Positions 44,062 to 55,740 of a DNA stretch of 64,000 bases are shown here, one piece after another (within the stretch, counting starts at the first letter, position 1; each line of letters opens with the position of its first letter). The DNA is from Isoetes taiwanensis (lineage: Eukaryota; Streptophyta; Lycopodiopsida; Isoetales; Isoetaceae). Position numbers and translations under genes: made by a program. Location: positions 6,349,199 through 6,413,198 of the forward strand of contig JAJEKV010000050.1 of NCBI GenBank assembly GCA_021234155.1, read 5' to 3'. A model generated the notes under the pieces. That model saw nothing but the letters and a program-made list of their open reading frames with translations. It made no database searches and was not told the origin of the DNA.

Positions 44062-45232
44062 CAAAGTGCTTAAGGGTATTTTTGAGAAAGCAGGTTTGCC
44101 AAAACCAAAGGGATTGGCACTTGAAATTATATGATGCCCTTTGGGCTCATAGAATTACTTCTAAAGCGACTACTAATGCCTCACCTTCGGTTTAGTATAT
44201 GGAGTAGAAGTCATTATTCAAATCGAGTTAGAGATACCTTCTCTAAGGATGGCACTCAAGCTTGAGTTGGAGTTTTCTCAAGCCTTGAAGCTATTGGTAT
44301 GAAGTTCTTTTAAAATTAGATGAAGAAAGGTTTGTTGCTGAGAGAATTACAATTTCTTTGAAGAAGGCTAAGAGTCAAAGAACTTTCAAGGTCGCTCACA
44401 AACTCTGAGGACAAGTTTGCACCTATGGAATTAGTTTTAAAGTGGAATGCAGCAGTGAAGGAAAGCTTTCAAAGTTTGAAAACCCACAGGAAGGCCCTTA
44501 TCGATTCTAGGAGATCTTGGTTTGCTCATCTTATAGGTTGGTGATCTTGGTACAGGGATTAGAGCCAAATCCCATTAATATTCAACACCTTAAAAGATAT
44601 TGGCCTCGGCATGATGCGCTGAGCCTCTTCACTTCTATATAAGCATTTGTTCTAGCTTAGAATAGGTTAGTTTATAATTTCAAAGTTGAGGTTTTAATAT
44701 TTCTTCTGACTAGCATATTTCCTTTGAGGTTTAATATGGTGTTTTCTGTTTAGCTGCAGGAATGTGGCCACAAGGGATAAAGACTTTGATTATTACCTAT
44801 TAATGAGTTCTATGTTGTCATGACAGGGCCATTTGTCAAAACATTTCATCACTTTTCATCTTGGCTTATTCTTCATGAGACCTTGCTTCTCCATTGGAGT
44901 TCTAGAGTGCTATCCATATATACTTTTCCACATCTCGTTTAGCACTCATGCTAACTTTGATTTACTATCATATGCAGGTTCATTCTTTTCTCTTCCATTT
45001 CCATCTGCCTATCAGTTGCCCTTCATACCATTTCAGCCTTCCATTCCTTTATTCTTATTCCCTACAATGCTCTGCACCACATTTCCATCATAGCAGAGTT
45101 CATCTCATACTCATTGCCACTCTCTTTCATCATTCTACATCACTGTCACTTGCACCAAAGATCCCAAGTTCCTCAGTCTAAATTTACATTTGTTAGACTG
45201 AGGGGACCAGCCTATTCTTTCCTTTGAGGAGA

Positions 45233-47674
45233 TGTTGCCCATTTTTGGCAACATAGACCAGCATCTATGTATCAAAACCTTTGTTTCATTTATATTTCCT
45301 TCAAGGAAAAGTTCCAGGCTATTGTGATCCCATCAGAGTTTGGAAGACATTTGACCAAGATTGGAAGACATTTGGGATCTCCTATTATGGCCTAGTCTTT
45401 TCCTTGAGGTAAAACACCTTTCTAGACACATTCCTATTAGTTTAACATTTTCCTTTGATTTGAAGACCAGGCAAAGGCTATAGCAAGTTTATCAAGGAGG
45501 CACAAGACATTTTACCAAAGCTCAAACCTTATGAGGCTTGCTTGAGAAGTTTGAAGTCACACACATGAGGATGCTACCCTAGAAGTGAAATTTGCTCTTG
45601 TTCTAGCCTTGAAGTTTGGAAGACCCTTATAAAAGTTTGGAAGACCTTAGGCTTTGAGCAAATCTATCTTCACTATGAGGTATGAATTGAGCCCTAGAAA
45701 CAATTTGAGATAAGATCAAGTGCTCTGAGAGGTACCCATCTCTTCTTCATTCCATTCATCTTACATTTCCCTTTCTATATCCCAAGAGCCTTCAAAACTT
45801 TTCCTTCACCATTGTTTCCACTTTTGAGACCTTTTCTCATCATTCTACTACTTATTTTTTATTGATCTCACCTTCATTTGAGAATTGTCCCTAGTGATCT
45901 TGAAAACCTTCAAAGGCAAAAAGCTTTTTTTTTCATTCTCATTTCATCTTCCTAAACCCTAGTATAGCCTATCTACACCCTTTTCCCATCTTTTTCCTAT
46001 GACTTTTTCACCATCCCTATGTTGCAATATTCATTGACCATGGGTCAAAAGGGACAAAAATTCAAATGTTTCAGTTTGACCTAAAAACTCTCTAGATGGA
46101 AAGCTTGGAAAAAAAGAGCTAACTTGGTCTTTTAAAATTCAAAAAAAACCCTTGGGAAGACCTTCAAAATTGGATTCTTGGGATCGTGCCAAAAAATAAA
46201 AAACCTATTCTAGCCTATCTACCCTATCTATTTCTGCATAGTTCGAGTGTCACCCCCATTTTTCCACGTTAAGGGCGTGGGGGCGGACACGGGCTGGGTG
46301 TCCCCTCTGCGTGTACATAAATTTAATAGTGGGCCCGCATTATTCCTTATATCTGAGAGGCCTTGAACCACTTCTACTGTGGGATATATCACCCTTAAGA
46401 ATTTTTGATGAACCCTAAGAAATAGGGGAACCTGCTAAATCCGGCCAATTCGTGCCTAAATTTGATTGAATCCCGCCAATTTTCGCCCGAAATTAGCTCC
46501 TAAACCTTTTCCGAAACCATGGGGATCCTTTGTGGCACTTGATTCGATAGAAATTGCTCAATTTGGGCCTCAAATCACTCAACCGAGAGCTAGCTTTTGG
46601 GAAGAGCGGTTCTTAAGCCAAGAAAGCAGGATCAAATCGGCACGCCCCTCGAGAGATGAACCTCGTGATCTTGGCGCATTGTGATATTCGATATTATCTT
46701 GCTCTGCTCTATTGAAATTTTGCTCGCTCCGCTTTCGTGATTGAAGATCCGTCCCGGTGTGACTTGTTCGGACGGTGAGGCACTTCAACTACAACCCAAA
46801 AAAAAAAATCATTTCATTCGGCTTCATTGGTAGTTCTGAGATTCACTAAAGGCTCAGACAGACCTGGATTTTACTTTCAAACACTATTATATGTTTGAAT
46901 TTGGTAATGCCTTGCTAACACTATCAAATTTCTTGTGTTACATTTCTATAATGCATAGTCTTTGCCTGGAAAGTTGTTGTCACCATTGTATATTCATCTT
47001 TTGTAATCTCGCATTGTGCTTTTAGAGCTAAAAACTAAAAACAAAACCCAAAATATTTATTCCAAGCTATATTCTTTTCAGATAGTTGCATTTCATCTTC
47101 ATAAAAACCTTAGAGACCTACACATTCAAAGAAAACACATAAAAGACCTTTTTTCATAAGCATCCGCGAGTTTGTTCTTTTCACGAGGCCTCGGCTACTT
47201 ACAGAGAAACCAAAACTTTTTTGCTATTTAAACCCTATGCACATGATCTAGGGGTTATTTTGAAGTTGCCTCGCATGATCCCAACTCAAGATTCCTTATC
47301 AAACTCCATCTGCAAATTTTGGCTCTCTGTTTTGGCACTGGCCAACTTTTTGACCCGACTTTGACCTACATTTTCTCAACCTTCCCCTATTCAAATCAAG
47401 TCAAATCTCCACCCCCAGTTTCCTTTGCTTGTTGATCATCTATACCACCAATCACATCTCAAAAATCTCACAAGGTGTGTCTGCAAGGCCTTTTTTTGCT
47501 CTGACAGTTTTTTCAGTTTTAGGGACTTTAGTGATTTTGGAAAAACCAATATTCCAAAATGACTTTTCTCACTTCATATGTCAAGGATTGATCACCCTAA
47601 GTGATCTGGAGGTCCTAACCATTTTGTTTGAGCTTCCTTGAGGTTAGACTAAAATTCCAGGTTTTAGGCTAACA
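45233..47674 (+). repeat. 3' LTR of gypsy-2
   Basis: The partner of 36793-39244. Preceded by a purine-rich GAGGAGA, the likely end of the polypurine tract. Confidence 0.93.
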
Positions 47675-47848
47675 CATTTTCTTTAGCCATTCTATAGTTA
47701 TGATATACCATCTTCTTATTAATTGTGACTATTGTATCAATGAATACAATTAAAATTGTTCTCTTCCATGATGCGTTCTTCTATCTATTGGAGTTTAGGG
47801 TATAACGAAATTGTTCAACGTTCTATATTCATTTCTATCGTCTTGCAG

Positions 47849-48306
47849 AAGGGACACTCGAAGAATATGAAGAGAGAATTACTGATCTGATAAGGAGGGA
47901 TGATCCAGGGCCGCCCGACCAGGACTATGGCCAAAGGTATGGGGAGTACCCGGAATGGGACGAAGGTTACGAGATAGAAACCGCACCACCAGGGGAGCCC
48001 TATGATCCAGCCAAGGGGATGGAGATAGTTAACATTCTCAGGGAACGGGCCTTCGAGGACCTGAAGCAAACTCTTCGCCGCACATGGGACTATTGGGACA
48101 TGTCAAGGCACGAAGCTTTCGAAGATGCCAACGACCACTTGTGGCAAATCTTCTATGCATTAAGGAGGCTTTTCAATCTCCTTATTATTAGCCCAACGCT
48201 AGATTACCAACCTGTTATCGTCCAGGCCTGGGCACGTTACAAGCTCGTTAGGGCTGTACGTGAAAGTGTTCGCTACTCAATCTTGTACCCATTTGCGAAC
48301 CCCTAG
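47849..48306 (+). CDS. Chromovirus ORF3, unknown protein, probably read from a spliced mRNA
   Basis: The frame is open from just after an acceptor-like CTTGCAG (47848) to a stop at 48306, about 150 residues. The first in-frame ATG is only at 48019. It has an acidic, Tyr/Pro-rich first half (GQRYGEYPEWDEGYE) and a helical, Trp- and Arg-rich second half (RRTWDYWDMSRHEAF, ALRRLFNLLIISPTLDY). I recognise no family. The lack of an early ATG and the acceptor suggest that the start lies in an upstream exon. It belongs to the chromovirus, resuming after the gypsy-2 insertion and before gag. Confidence 0.5.
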
Positions 48307-48568
48307 GCCCGGTCCCCTCAGTTTTGTTCTTTTGATGTTATATGTGAGTTGAACTTCAAATGTCCAATGTATAATACCTGTTTTTTTTGTATTATGTCTC
48401 TGTATTAACTTCTGTCCCTATCAATGTACTGAACATTAATGTAATGACTGTTTTCACCTGTAATAAGGATCTTTGCCATTATACTTTTTCTTGTCTTCTC
48501 TCTCTAACCTATCCAAAATGGTATTTTTGTGAGACTTTATGTCACTATAATTCTGCTTATACCTTTTT

Positions 48569-49426
48569 ATGCTCGATATAGACGGTGAACGCAACGCCGC
48601 CTGGCAGACACCCTCAAATGCCAGTAGACTAACACCTGAACAAGAACTTATGTTAATGAAGAGACAATTAGGCGAGTTACAAGCTTATGTGTTGCACGCC
48701 AATCCACCACAGCATATACAGGAAGACGGACCGGAGTTACCTCCGCTACCCCCAAGTCCACCTCCACAACAGCCAGCTGTACCTGAGACCAGCCCGGTAC
48801 CTGCACAGAGGAGGCCCCATTCTAAACGTCGTCGGAGTTCCTCTAGGGATAGTGCCACCTCCTCACAATCAGCCACTTCTGTGTCCTCGGAGTCGTCGGT
48901 ATCCTCTGGTGACCATGCAAAGCGCCGGGACAAGGAGTACCGTTAAACAGTTGACACGGCCATAACCAGTATATGGAAAAATAGGAAACTGGCCCAGTTT
49001 GATAGGAAATCTAGAGGCGGACTGAATGCAGAATCCTCGTTGGACGAAATGAAGGAGTTTGGGAAATCCTATGGCATGATAGAAAAGGATACAGGAAAGG
49101 TTGCCACCACAAACCTTACAGGAGCTGCCCTATGCCAGAGCCAAGCATCTGGAAGCAGGTGCAAGTTCAAAAAGGTTGCCAAAGCTTTTAAGTCGCATTA
49201 TGTGCCTCGTGCGCACAAATGCCAACAAATTCAGACCTTCTACAGGTTAGAACAGAAGGGTATGTCAGTTCAGGCCTACACTGATGAATTTATGCGCTTG
49301 AGGCTGTATGTACCAGGTATGAATGAAAAGAGAGCGGTGGAGGGCTACATTGAAGGGTTGGCCCCATCAATTAAACGAATGGTTAAAGCCATAGACCGAA
49401 ATCGGATTCTGGAGGGTCGAGGCTAA
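48569..49426 (+). CDS. Chromovirus gag, one frame change
   Basis: Starts at ATG 48569 (MLDIDGERNAAW). The N-terminal part has a short coiled coil (LTPEQELMLMKRQLGELQ), then Pro- and Ser-rich sequence with a basic stretch (HSKRRRSSSR). The frame ends at 48946 and resumes in another frame to 49426 with the retrotransposon gag core: HYVPRAHKCQQIQTFYRLEQ, SVQAYTDEFMRLRLYVP and a conserved YIEGLAP. Gag assembles the virus-like particle that carries out reverse transcription. Confidence 0.75.
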
Positions 49427-49686
49427 GGCATTGAGCCTCGAAGAGCACACACCAAGGAACCCGGTATCGCGCCCCTGCTCCTTACTACTGCAGCCACGGC
49501 CGTCCACACCTTACAAACCCCGCTCCCCAAGTCCGGGGCCCTCCCAGCAGAACTCTCACGACCGCCCGGAAAAGAAAGTCACCTTCAACGGCGGTAGATA
49601 AACCGAGCGATTGCCGGTAGGAAGTTCGGAACCTCTTACAGTCTATTCCCAAAGAGGCTCGAGAACAGCTCCGCCGAGATAAGGCA

Positions 49687-49728
49687 TGCTACAGGTGTAT
49701 GCGGCCCGGGCACTTCATGCAGAATTGT
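49687..49728 (+). pseudogene. Chromovirus nucleocapsid zinc knuckle
   Basis: CYRCMRPGHFMQNC is a CX2CX4HX4C zinc knuckle in a short open segment. It lies just upstream of the copia insertion, which separates it from the protease. Confidence 0.8.
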
Positions 49729-49845
49729 CCTTATGTTACGCAGACTGCCCAGCTGGCCATGGCCAATCTCGATTGGGACGATCTTGAGTCAACACTACCT
49801 ATCGAGGAGGAGGCTCCCGAATATATTCACGGCGCGTCTCATATC

Positions 49846-49850
49846 CTTGC
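49846..49850. repeat. Target-site duplication CTTGC (left) of the copia element
   Basis: CTTGC directly precedes TGTTAG at 49851 and directly follows TTCAACA at 55700. Confidence 0.92.
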
Positions 49851-50585
49851 TGTTAGAAATATGGTCATGTAAATCTTTCTGCTTGCAGTTGAACTTAGAG
49901 ATGGAAATCAAATGCATATGGTTAACCTAAGGTCAGAGGTGTTGGATAACTTGCTTAAGGAGCATTGAATGATAAGCTTGAATCTTATGGTGACATGAAA
50001 ACAAGAAGCACATAAGTTCGTTTGAAGTTTAAAAGGTTCAATGGTTGTAAGTCAAAATTATCTGGGGCAGTATGTGGGATAATTCGTAAGTGTCGGATTT
50101 CTCGCTAGTTTGTGGGATATCTCGAGCCACCACCGCAATCTAAACTTAGAACTTCTATCCTAACTAAACCGACGGAGCACAGTACAAATACGGATGATTT
50201 GTTGCTAACTAATAAGCTGACTGCAGACTGTATGCACGGAATAAGCTTTCACGTTTAAAGGTTTGTGTTTGATGCAGAAGTGAGATTGCTACAGTGTTTG
50301 ATGCAATCCCATAGCTACAGTAAACCTCGAGCATTAATGACTATGATTATGTACTAAGGTTGATATTCTTAATATATTGCAAGGGATTAGGGACCATATT
50401 GTGGCTCCCTTGCATTCATAGATTTCCTTAGGAAGTTTGTGTTTTAATTCAACCAAGTACTAGTGGCATTGATCATAGATCATTTAAGGTTATTAATTGA
50501 GTTAACTTCTCAAGTGTGCTTAATGCAGTAAACTTGCAGTGTTTGCTTAAGTTGATAATATCTAGTTAGACTCATAATTTCAACA
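49851..50585 (+). repeat. 5' LTR of the copia element
   Basis: TGTTAGAAATATGG...TTTCAACA. Near-identical to 54965-55700 except for clustered differences at about 50066-50295. Confidence 0.95.
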
Positions 50586-50617
50586 TTGGTATCAGAGCCA
50601 AGTTGGCTTAAGGAATA

Positions 50618-52996
50618 ATGTCTACTAGATTTGCAGTAAATTTGTTAAATCAAATTGAAGTTTTCAAGGGAGACACTGGATTCCAAGTCTGGAAGGAATC
50701 TATTAAGTCTGTTCTGGAATTTGAACACTTGTGGCATCTTGTAGATGGCAGTCAAGCTGGAGCAACTAGATCTGCTAGTTCTGCCAGTTCTGCAAGTCCA
50801 GGTACCAGCTCAAATAATCCAGGGGGAGGGAGTGAAACTCCAGAAGGTCCTAGAGCATCTTCAACTCCTGTTGTTGCTGTGGCAGCTGACACTAAAATTA
50901 TGGAAGCTCAGCAGATAATTCTGAGTAAGGTAGGAACTGCACTTAAGTTGAGATTAAGAGGACTAAAGCCACATGAAATGTGGCAGTACCTTATAAGTCA
51001 ATATGAGGTAAAGAGTTCATCCCAAATAGATTTGTTGGAAAAGCAATTAAGGAAACTAAAATTATTTGATAAGGATGATCTAACAGATTTTTTGGAGAAA
51101 TTTGATTCTATTGTGGCAGATCTTGAAGGAGCTGGAAATGTTTTAAGTGAACAATACCAAATATTGGCATTGTCTAGGGCCGTCTCTCACAACACTCAGC
51201 TTGCAACATTAGTGAGAAATATAGCCACCTCAAAAGAGCATGCCTTAAGGATTATTCGTACTGAATTTGAGCAGTCCAGAGGTATTCAAGATGATGATCA
51301 ATCTCCAGAGGTGCTGTTTGCAAGGAAGCAGAAAAGAGGAGGCAGTTCCAGCTTTGCAAAAGATAGATTGGGGCCCTGCTACACTTGCAATCAATATGGA
51401 CACCTTAAAAATGAATGTCCAAATGAAGGTAAGCAATTTAGATGCTTTAATTGTGATGGTAAAGGTCACATATCTGCAAATTGCCCAAGTCCCAAGGGTA
51501 TTGGGGGAAAAGGGAGAGGTCGAGGTAGAACTCAAATGGACTCAAAAAGGGGAAGGGGGAGATTTAGAAGAAACACTAGTGTGAACATCATGGAAGAGGC
51601 AAATGAAGAAAATCCTGATGACCTTGAGGTAATACATGCTCTTAATGTTTCTCAAGAGTTTAATAAAAGTGATAACAAGTTTCTCATTATAGATTCAGGA
51701 GCAGAAAGATCAGTAGTACATGATGTGAAGATATTAAAAGAATGTAAGAGAGAGAATGGTCAAGTTCAGCTTGGAGATGGTGGGGTGCAGAAAATTAGAG
51801 ACTCTGGATTTTTGGAATTGTTTGATTTAAATGGAAAAAGTGTGATACTTAAAGAAGTTTTGTGTGTTCCAAATCTTGTGAGAAATTTAATCTCAGTTTG
51901 TCAACTTGTGGATCTTGGATACAAAGTTGTTTTTGAAAAGCTTGAATGCAAAATATATCTTCATAACATTTTGAAGTTTATTGGAAGGAGAGTAGGAAAT
52001 TTGTTTGGCTTTGACAAAGACCATATTTTGTCTATCAATCTTGTTGAATGTCCATCAAAGACAACTTGGCATAATAGATTATGCCATACCCATTATGCCA
52101 ACATTGATTTGCTTATCAAAAACAAGTTTATAACAGCAAAGGGTGATGGAAAATTGCTATGTGCTGGCTGCCAACTTGGTAAGCAATCAAGACTTGCATT
52201 TAAAGCAAATGGAAAAAGGGCTAAAAGAATTTTAGATCTTATACACACAGATCTATGTGGACCTATCAATGTCACAGGAATAGAAGGACATAGGTACTTT
52301 ATGACCTTCATTGATGATTTCAGCAGAAGGACAAGATGTTATCTGCTGAAGAAAAAAAGTCAAGCTTTTGAAGCCTTGAAATTATTTATAGCTGAAGCAG
52401 AGTTAGAAACTGAAAGAAAAGTTAAATGTATAAGATCAGACAGGGGGGGAGAATATTTATCAAAGGAATTTAAGTGGTATTGTGCTAATCGTGGTATTAA
52501 AAGACAGTTGACTTGCAGATATTCTCCACAACAAAATGGAGTAGCTGAAAGGAAAAATCGGACTCTGCTAAATGCTGTTCGTTCAATGTTAAAATACTCT
52601 GGCTTACCAAATTTCTTATGGAGTGAAGCTTTGAAAGCAGCAGTACTTATTCAAAACATATTGCCCTCTGTAAGTACAAAAGGTACAGTTCCTGAAATGA
52701 TGTGGTCAGGTAAAATTCCTGCTTATGAACATTTAAGATCATTTGGGTGTTTAAGTTTTGTTCATACCCCTGAAGAAACTAGAAAAAAACTTGATGATCG
52801 AGCATGCATTGCATATATGGTGGGCTATGACTTGCATTCAAAGTCTTACAGATTATATGATCCTGCTCATAGAAAAATTCTGATTAGCAGAGATGTAGTG
52901 TTCAATGAAAGCAAATTCTATCGAGCAATTCCTAATATTAATGATGATAATAATTTGGAGGCTAGTCAAACAAATACTAATGTGAAAAAAGCTTGA
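50618..52996 (+). CDS. Copia gag-protease-integrase polyprotein
   Basis: 792 residues. The N-terminal gag (UBN2-like) has FQVWKESIKSVLEFEHLWHL and AHEMW-type helices. Two zinc knuckles follow, CYTCNQYGHLKNEC and CFNCDGKGHISANC. The protease active site is FLIIDSGAERSVVHD. Integrase has the HHCC region (HNRLCHTHYAN, CAGCQLGKQ) and the DDE core: IHTDLCGPI, IRSDRGGEYLS and SPQQNGVAERKNRT. The frame ends at a stop after the integrase C-terminal region (RLYDPAHRKILISRDVVF). In an intact copia element the same frame would continue into RT. Confidence 0.9.
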   Translation: MSTRFAVNLLNQIEVFKGDTGFQVWKESIKSVLEFEHLWHLVDGSQAGATRSASSASSASPGTSSNNPGGGSETPEGPRASSTPVVAVAADTKIMEAQQIILSKVGTALKLRLRGLKPHEMWQYLISQYEVKSSSQIDLLEKQLRKLKLFDKDDLTDFLEKFDSIVADLEGAGNVLSEQYQILALSRAVSHNTQLATLVRNIATSKEHALRIIRTEFEQSRGIQDDDQSPEVLFARKQKRGGSSSFAKDRLGPCYTCNQYGHLKNECPNEGKQFRCFNCDGKGHISANCPSPKGIGGKGRGRGRTQMDSKRGRGRFRRNTSVNIMEEANEENPDDLEVIHALNVSQEFNKSDNKFLIIDSGAERSVVHDVKILKECKRENGQVQLGDGGVQKIRDSGFLELFDLNGKSVILKEVLCVPNLVRNLISVCQLVDLGYKVVFEKLECKIYLHNILKFIGRRVGNLFGFDKDHILSINLVECPSKTTWHNRLCHTHYANIDLLIKNKFITAKGDGKLLCAGCQLGKQSRLAFKANGKRAKRILDLIHTDLCGPINVTGIEGHRYFMTFIDDFSRRTRCYLLKKKSQAFEALKLFIAEAELETERKVKCIRSDRGGEYLSKEFKWYCANRGIKRQLTCRYSPQQNGVAERKNRTLLNAVRSMLKYSGLPNFLWSEALKAAVLIQNILPSVSTKGTVPEMMWSGKIPAYEHLRSFGCLSFVHTPEETRKKLDDRACIAYMVGYDLHSKSYRLYDPAHRKILISRDVVFNESKFYRAIPNINDDNNLEASQTNTNVKKA

Positions 52997-53554
52997 TTGA
53001 GCATATTGCTTTCGACCGAGGTTGGAATCTGTGAGACACAAGAGGAATTCTTGACAGTGATAATGAATATGGAGATGAAGGTACAAGTGAACCACAAGAT
53101 GCTGAGAGTTTGTCAGAGTTTGAACCCGCAGCTAAAACGTGCATTACGAGGAAGAGATAGCGAGAACCCCAAAGCTGCAGCCGACCCTTGTGTAACAATG
53201 GCGAAACTGAACCCGCTATGCCCATGACAAGATCAAAAAAGAAAAACTAGGAGGATTTGAAGCACAAATCTTGGCGGATGAAAGCAAACTTCAACTAGAG
53301 TTGCATGGGAGAACTGAAGAAGGTAAAAGTAAAAGGCATCAGGGCAGCAAAGGTGAAATTCATTCTATATTTGATATTCTTATCTTAGAAACTGATAAGC
53401 TGCCTAGTAATTTTGAAGATGCTATTAAAGGCAGTGATTGAGAAAATTGAGGGAAGCTATGGAGAATGAGATGCAATCTTTTAAAAGAAACGAGAGACCT
53501 ATCTGATGAGTTGACAAGCCTTCAGGTAAAAATGTTGTTGGCAATAAATGGATC

Positions 53555-54079
53555 TTGAGAATAAAACCGGTATTGATGGAAAATCAAAGAAATTTAAGGC
53601 AAATTTGGTGGCACAAGGTTTTACTCGGAAAGAAAGGATTAGATTTTGATGAAACATTCTCACCATTGGTCAAAATTAATAGTTTGAGAATGCTATTAGC
53701 TATTGCAAACTCATGTGACATGGAAATTCATCATATGGATGTAAGCACAGCATTCCTTAATGCAAAACTTGAAGAAGAAATCTATTTGAAACCTGCTCCA
53801 GGATTTGAGGAAGAAAAAGGGAAAGTGTGGAAATTGAACAGGGCGGTTTATGGATTGAAACAAGCACCAAGGGAGTGGTACAAATGTATGGATAACTATC
53901 TTCTAGAACAAGGTTTTGAAAAATTAAAATGTGATGGAAACTTGTACAGATATAATGATGGGAAGCAGTGGTGCATTATAGCTCTCTATGTTGATGACAA
54001 TATCATGGTTGCAAATGACAAATATGTCTTGGCTCAATGCAAACATCTGCTCAATAAACGTTTTCAAATGCCAGTTTAG
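53555..54079 (+). pseudogene. Copia reverse transcriptase
   Basis: The frame holds LDFDETFSPLVKINSLRMLL, MDVSTAFLNAKLEEEIYLKP, RAVYGLKQAPREWYKCM and the catalytic ALYVDDNIMVAN. The upstream linker (52997-53554) and downstream part (54080-54364) lie in other frames with stops, so the polyprotein is interrupted on both sides. Confidence 0.85.
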
Positions 54080-54364
54080 GTGGCCCGAAGAGATTTCTTG
54101 GGATTGAAGTTGTCTGAGGGGACAAAAAATAAAGCTAGCGACATTGAGCCAGCAAACTCATATGCAATATGTTGAAGAAATTTAATATGAGTGATTGCAA
54201 CATAGCACAAACTCCTTTAGTACCGAGCGAGGAAGATCTCACTAACATGTCTCCAAATTGAGGAGGAAGAAAAAAAAGAAAATGGAAAATGTTCCTTATA
54301 GGTCAGCGATTGGGTCGTTTGTCTTATGTAGCTAATTGCACAAGACCCAGATATAGCTTTTGGA

Positions 54365-54970
54365 GTGAACTTATTGAGCAGGTACAACAATAACCCTGGT
54401 TTAGAACATTGGACAGCTGCCAAAAGAATCCTGAGATATTTGAAGGGTACCTTAGATATTGGCATTAGGTATAACTCAGATGAGCTTAAATTAAAGGCCT
54501 ATTGTGACTCTGATTGGGCAGGTGATCTAGACCAAAGGAAATCCACATCAGGTTATGTGGTTTTGCTAGGAGGTGCCCCTGTAGCTTGGAAGTGCAAAAA
54601 GCAAGGAAGTATAGCCCTATCTAGTGCAGAAGTTGAGTATAATGCTGCAACCTTGCTTACTAAAGAGGTGGTATGGGAAAGAAGACTTCTTGATGAACTA
54701 GGGCTAGAACAAACAGAACCTACAATAATCTTTTGTGATAGCACAAGCTGCATAGCCATGTCCAGAAATCCTAGATGCAAACATATAGAAATGGAAATTC
54801 ATTTTATACGAGATATGGTTGAAAGGAAACAGGTACATCTTGCATATGTCAGTACAGTCAATCAAATGGCAGATCTTCTAACAAAAGCTTTACCACTTGG
54901 AAGATTTAAAATTCTGAGAGATGTTGTACAGTATAATCACAGGAAAGATTACATGAAGGGGGAATGTTAG
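54365..54970 (+). CDS. Copia RNase H
   Basis: Contains AAKRILRYLKGTLDIGI, the RNase H motifs AYCDSDWAGDLDQRKSTSGY and IALSSAEVEYNAA, and FCDSTSCIAMSRNP, with the conserved C-terminal HIEMEIHFIRDMVE. It ends at the polypurine tract. It removes RNA from the RNA-DNA hybrid during replication. Confidence 0.85.
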   Translation: MNLLSRYNNNPGLEHWTAAKRILRYLKGTLDIGIRYNSDELKLKAYCDSDWAGDLDQRKSTSGYVVLLGGAPVAWKCKKQGSIALSSAEVEYNAATLLTKEVVWERRLLDELGLEQTEPTIIFCDSTSCIAMSRNPRCKHIEMEIHFIRDMVERKQVHLAYVSTVNQMADLLTKALPLGRFKILRDVVQYNHRKDYMKGEC

Positions 54971-55700
54971 AAATATGGTCATGTAAATCTTTCTGCTTGC
55001 AGTTGAACTTAGAGATGGAAATCAAATGCATATGGTTAACCTAAGGTCAGAGGTGTTGGATAACTTGCTTAAGGAGCATTGAATGATAAGCTTGAATCTT
55101 ATGGTGACATGAAAACAAGAAGCACATAAGTTCGTTTGAAGTTTAAAAGGTTCAATGGTTGTAAGTCAAAATTATCTGTGCACGTATGTGGGATAATTCG
55201 TAAGTGTCGGATTTTACGCTAGCAAACTTTGTGGGATATCTCGAGCCACCATAATCTAAACTTAGAACTTCTATCCTAACTAAACCGGCGGAACCGCGGT
55301 ACAAATCACGGATGATTTGTTGCTAACTAATAAGCCGATTGCAGTTGTATGCGCGGAATAAGCTTTTCACGTTTAAAGGTTTGTGTTTGATGCAGTGAGA
55401 TTGCTCTGGTGTTTGATGCAATCCCATAGCTACAGTAAACCTCGAGCATTAATGACTATGATTATGTACTAAGGTTGATATTCTTAATATATTGCAAGGG
55501 ATTAGGGACCATATTGTGGCTCCCTTGCATTCATAGATTTCCTTAGGAAGTTTGTGTTTTAATTCAACCAAGTACTAGTGGCATTGATCATAGATCATTT
55601 AAGGTTATTAATTGAGTTAACTTCTCAAGTGTGCTTAATGCAGTAAACTTGCAGTGTTTGCTTAAGTTGATAATATCTAGTTAGACTCATAATTTCAACA
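54965..55700 (+). repeat. 3' LTR of the copia element
   Basis: The partner of 49851-50585. Confidence 0.95.
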
Positions 55701-55740
55701 CTTGCAGCTATAGAAACTGGCAATGCTGAAAGTCAGCCTG

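Larger units (their letters stand above)
36793..47674 (+). mobile_element. Second Ty3/gypsy element (gypsy-2) nested in the chromovirus
   Basis: A 10,882-bp element has LTRs of 2452 bp (36793-39244) and 2442 bp (45233-47674), TGTTGCC...GGCTAACA ends and a CATTT target duplication. Coding order on the plus strand: gag, zinc knuckles, protease, an RNase H of the RVT_3 type, RT, a second degenerate RNase H and integrase. The frame is broken many times. The DGGSS protease and the extra RNase H suggest a relative of the Tat/Athila side of Ty3/gypsy; I see no chromodomain. Confidence 0.9.
49851..55700 (+). mobile_element. Ty1/copia element nested in the chromovirus
   Basis: 5850 bp with LTRs 49851-50585 (735 bp) and 54965-55700 (736 bp), a standard initiator-Met primer site (TTGGTATCAGAGCC) right after the 5' LTR, a GAAGGGGGAA polypurine tract before the 3' LTR, and a CTTGC target duplication. 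The order protease, integrase, RT, RNase H is diagnostic of Ty1/copia. It split the chromovirus between nucleocapsid and protease. Gag-integrase is one open frame; the RT part is interrupted. Confidence 0.95.
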
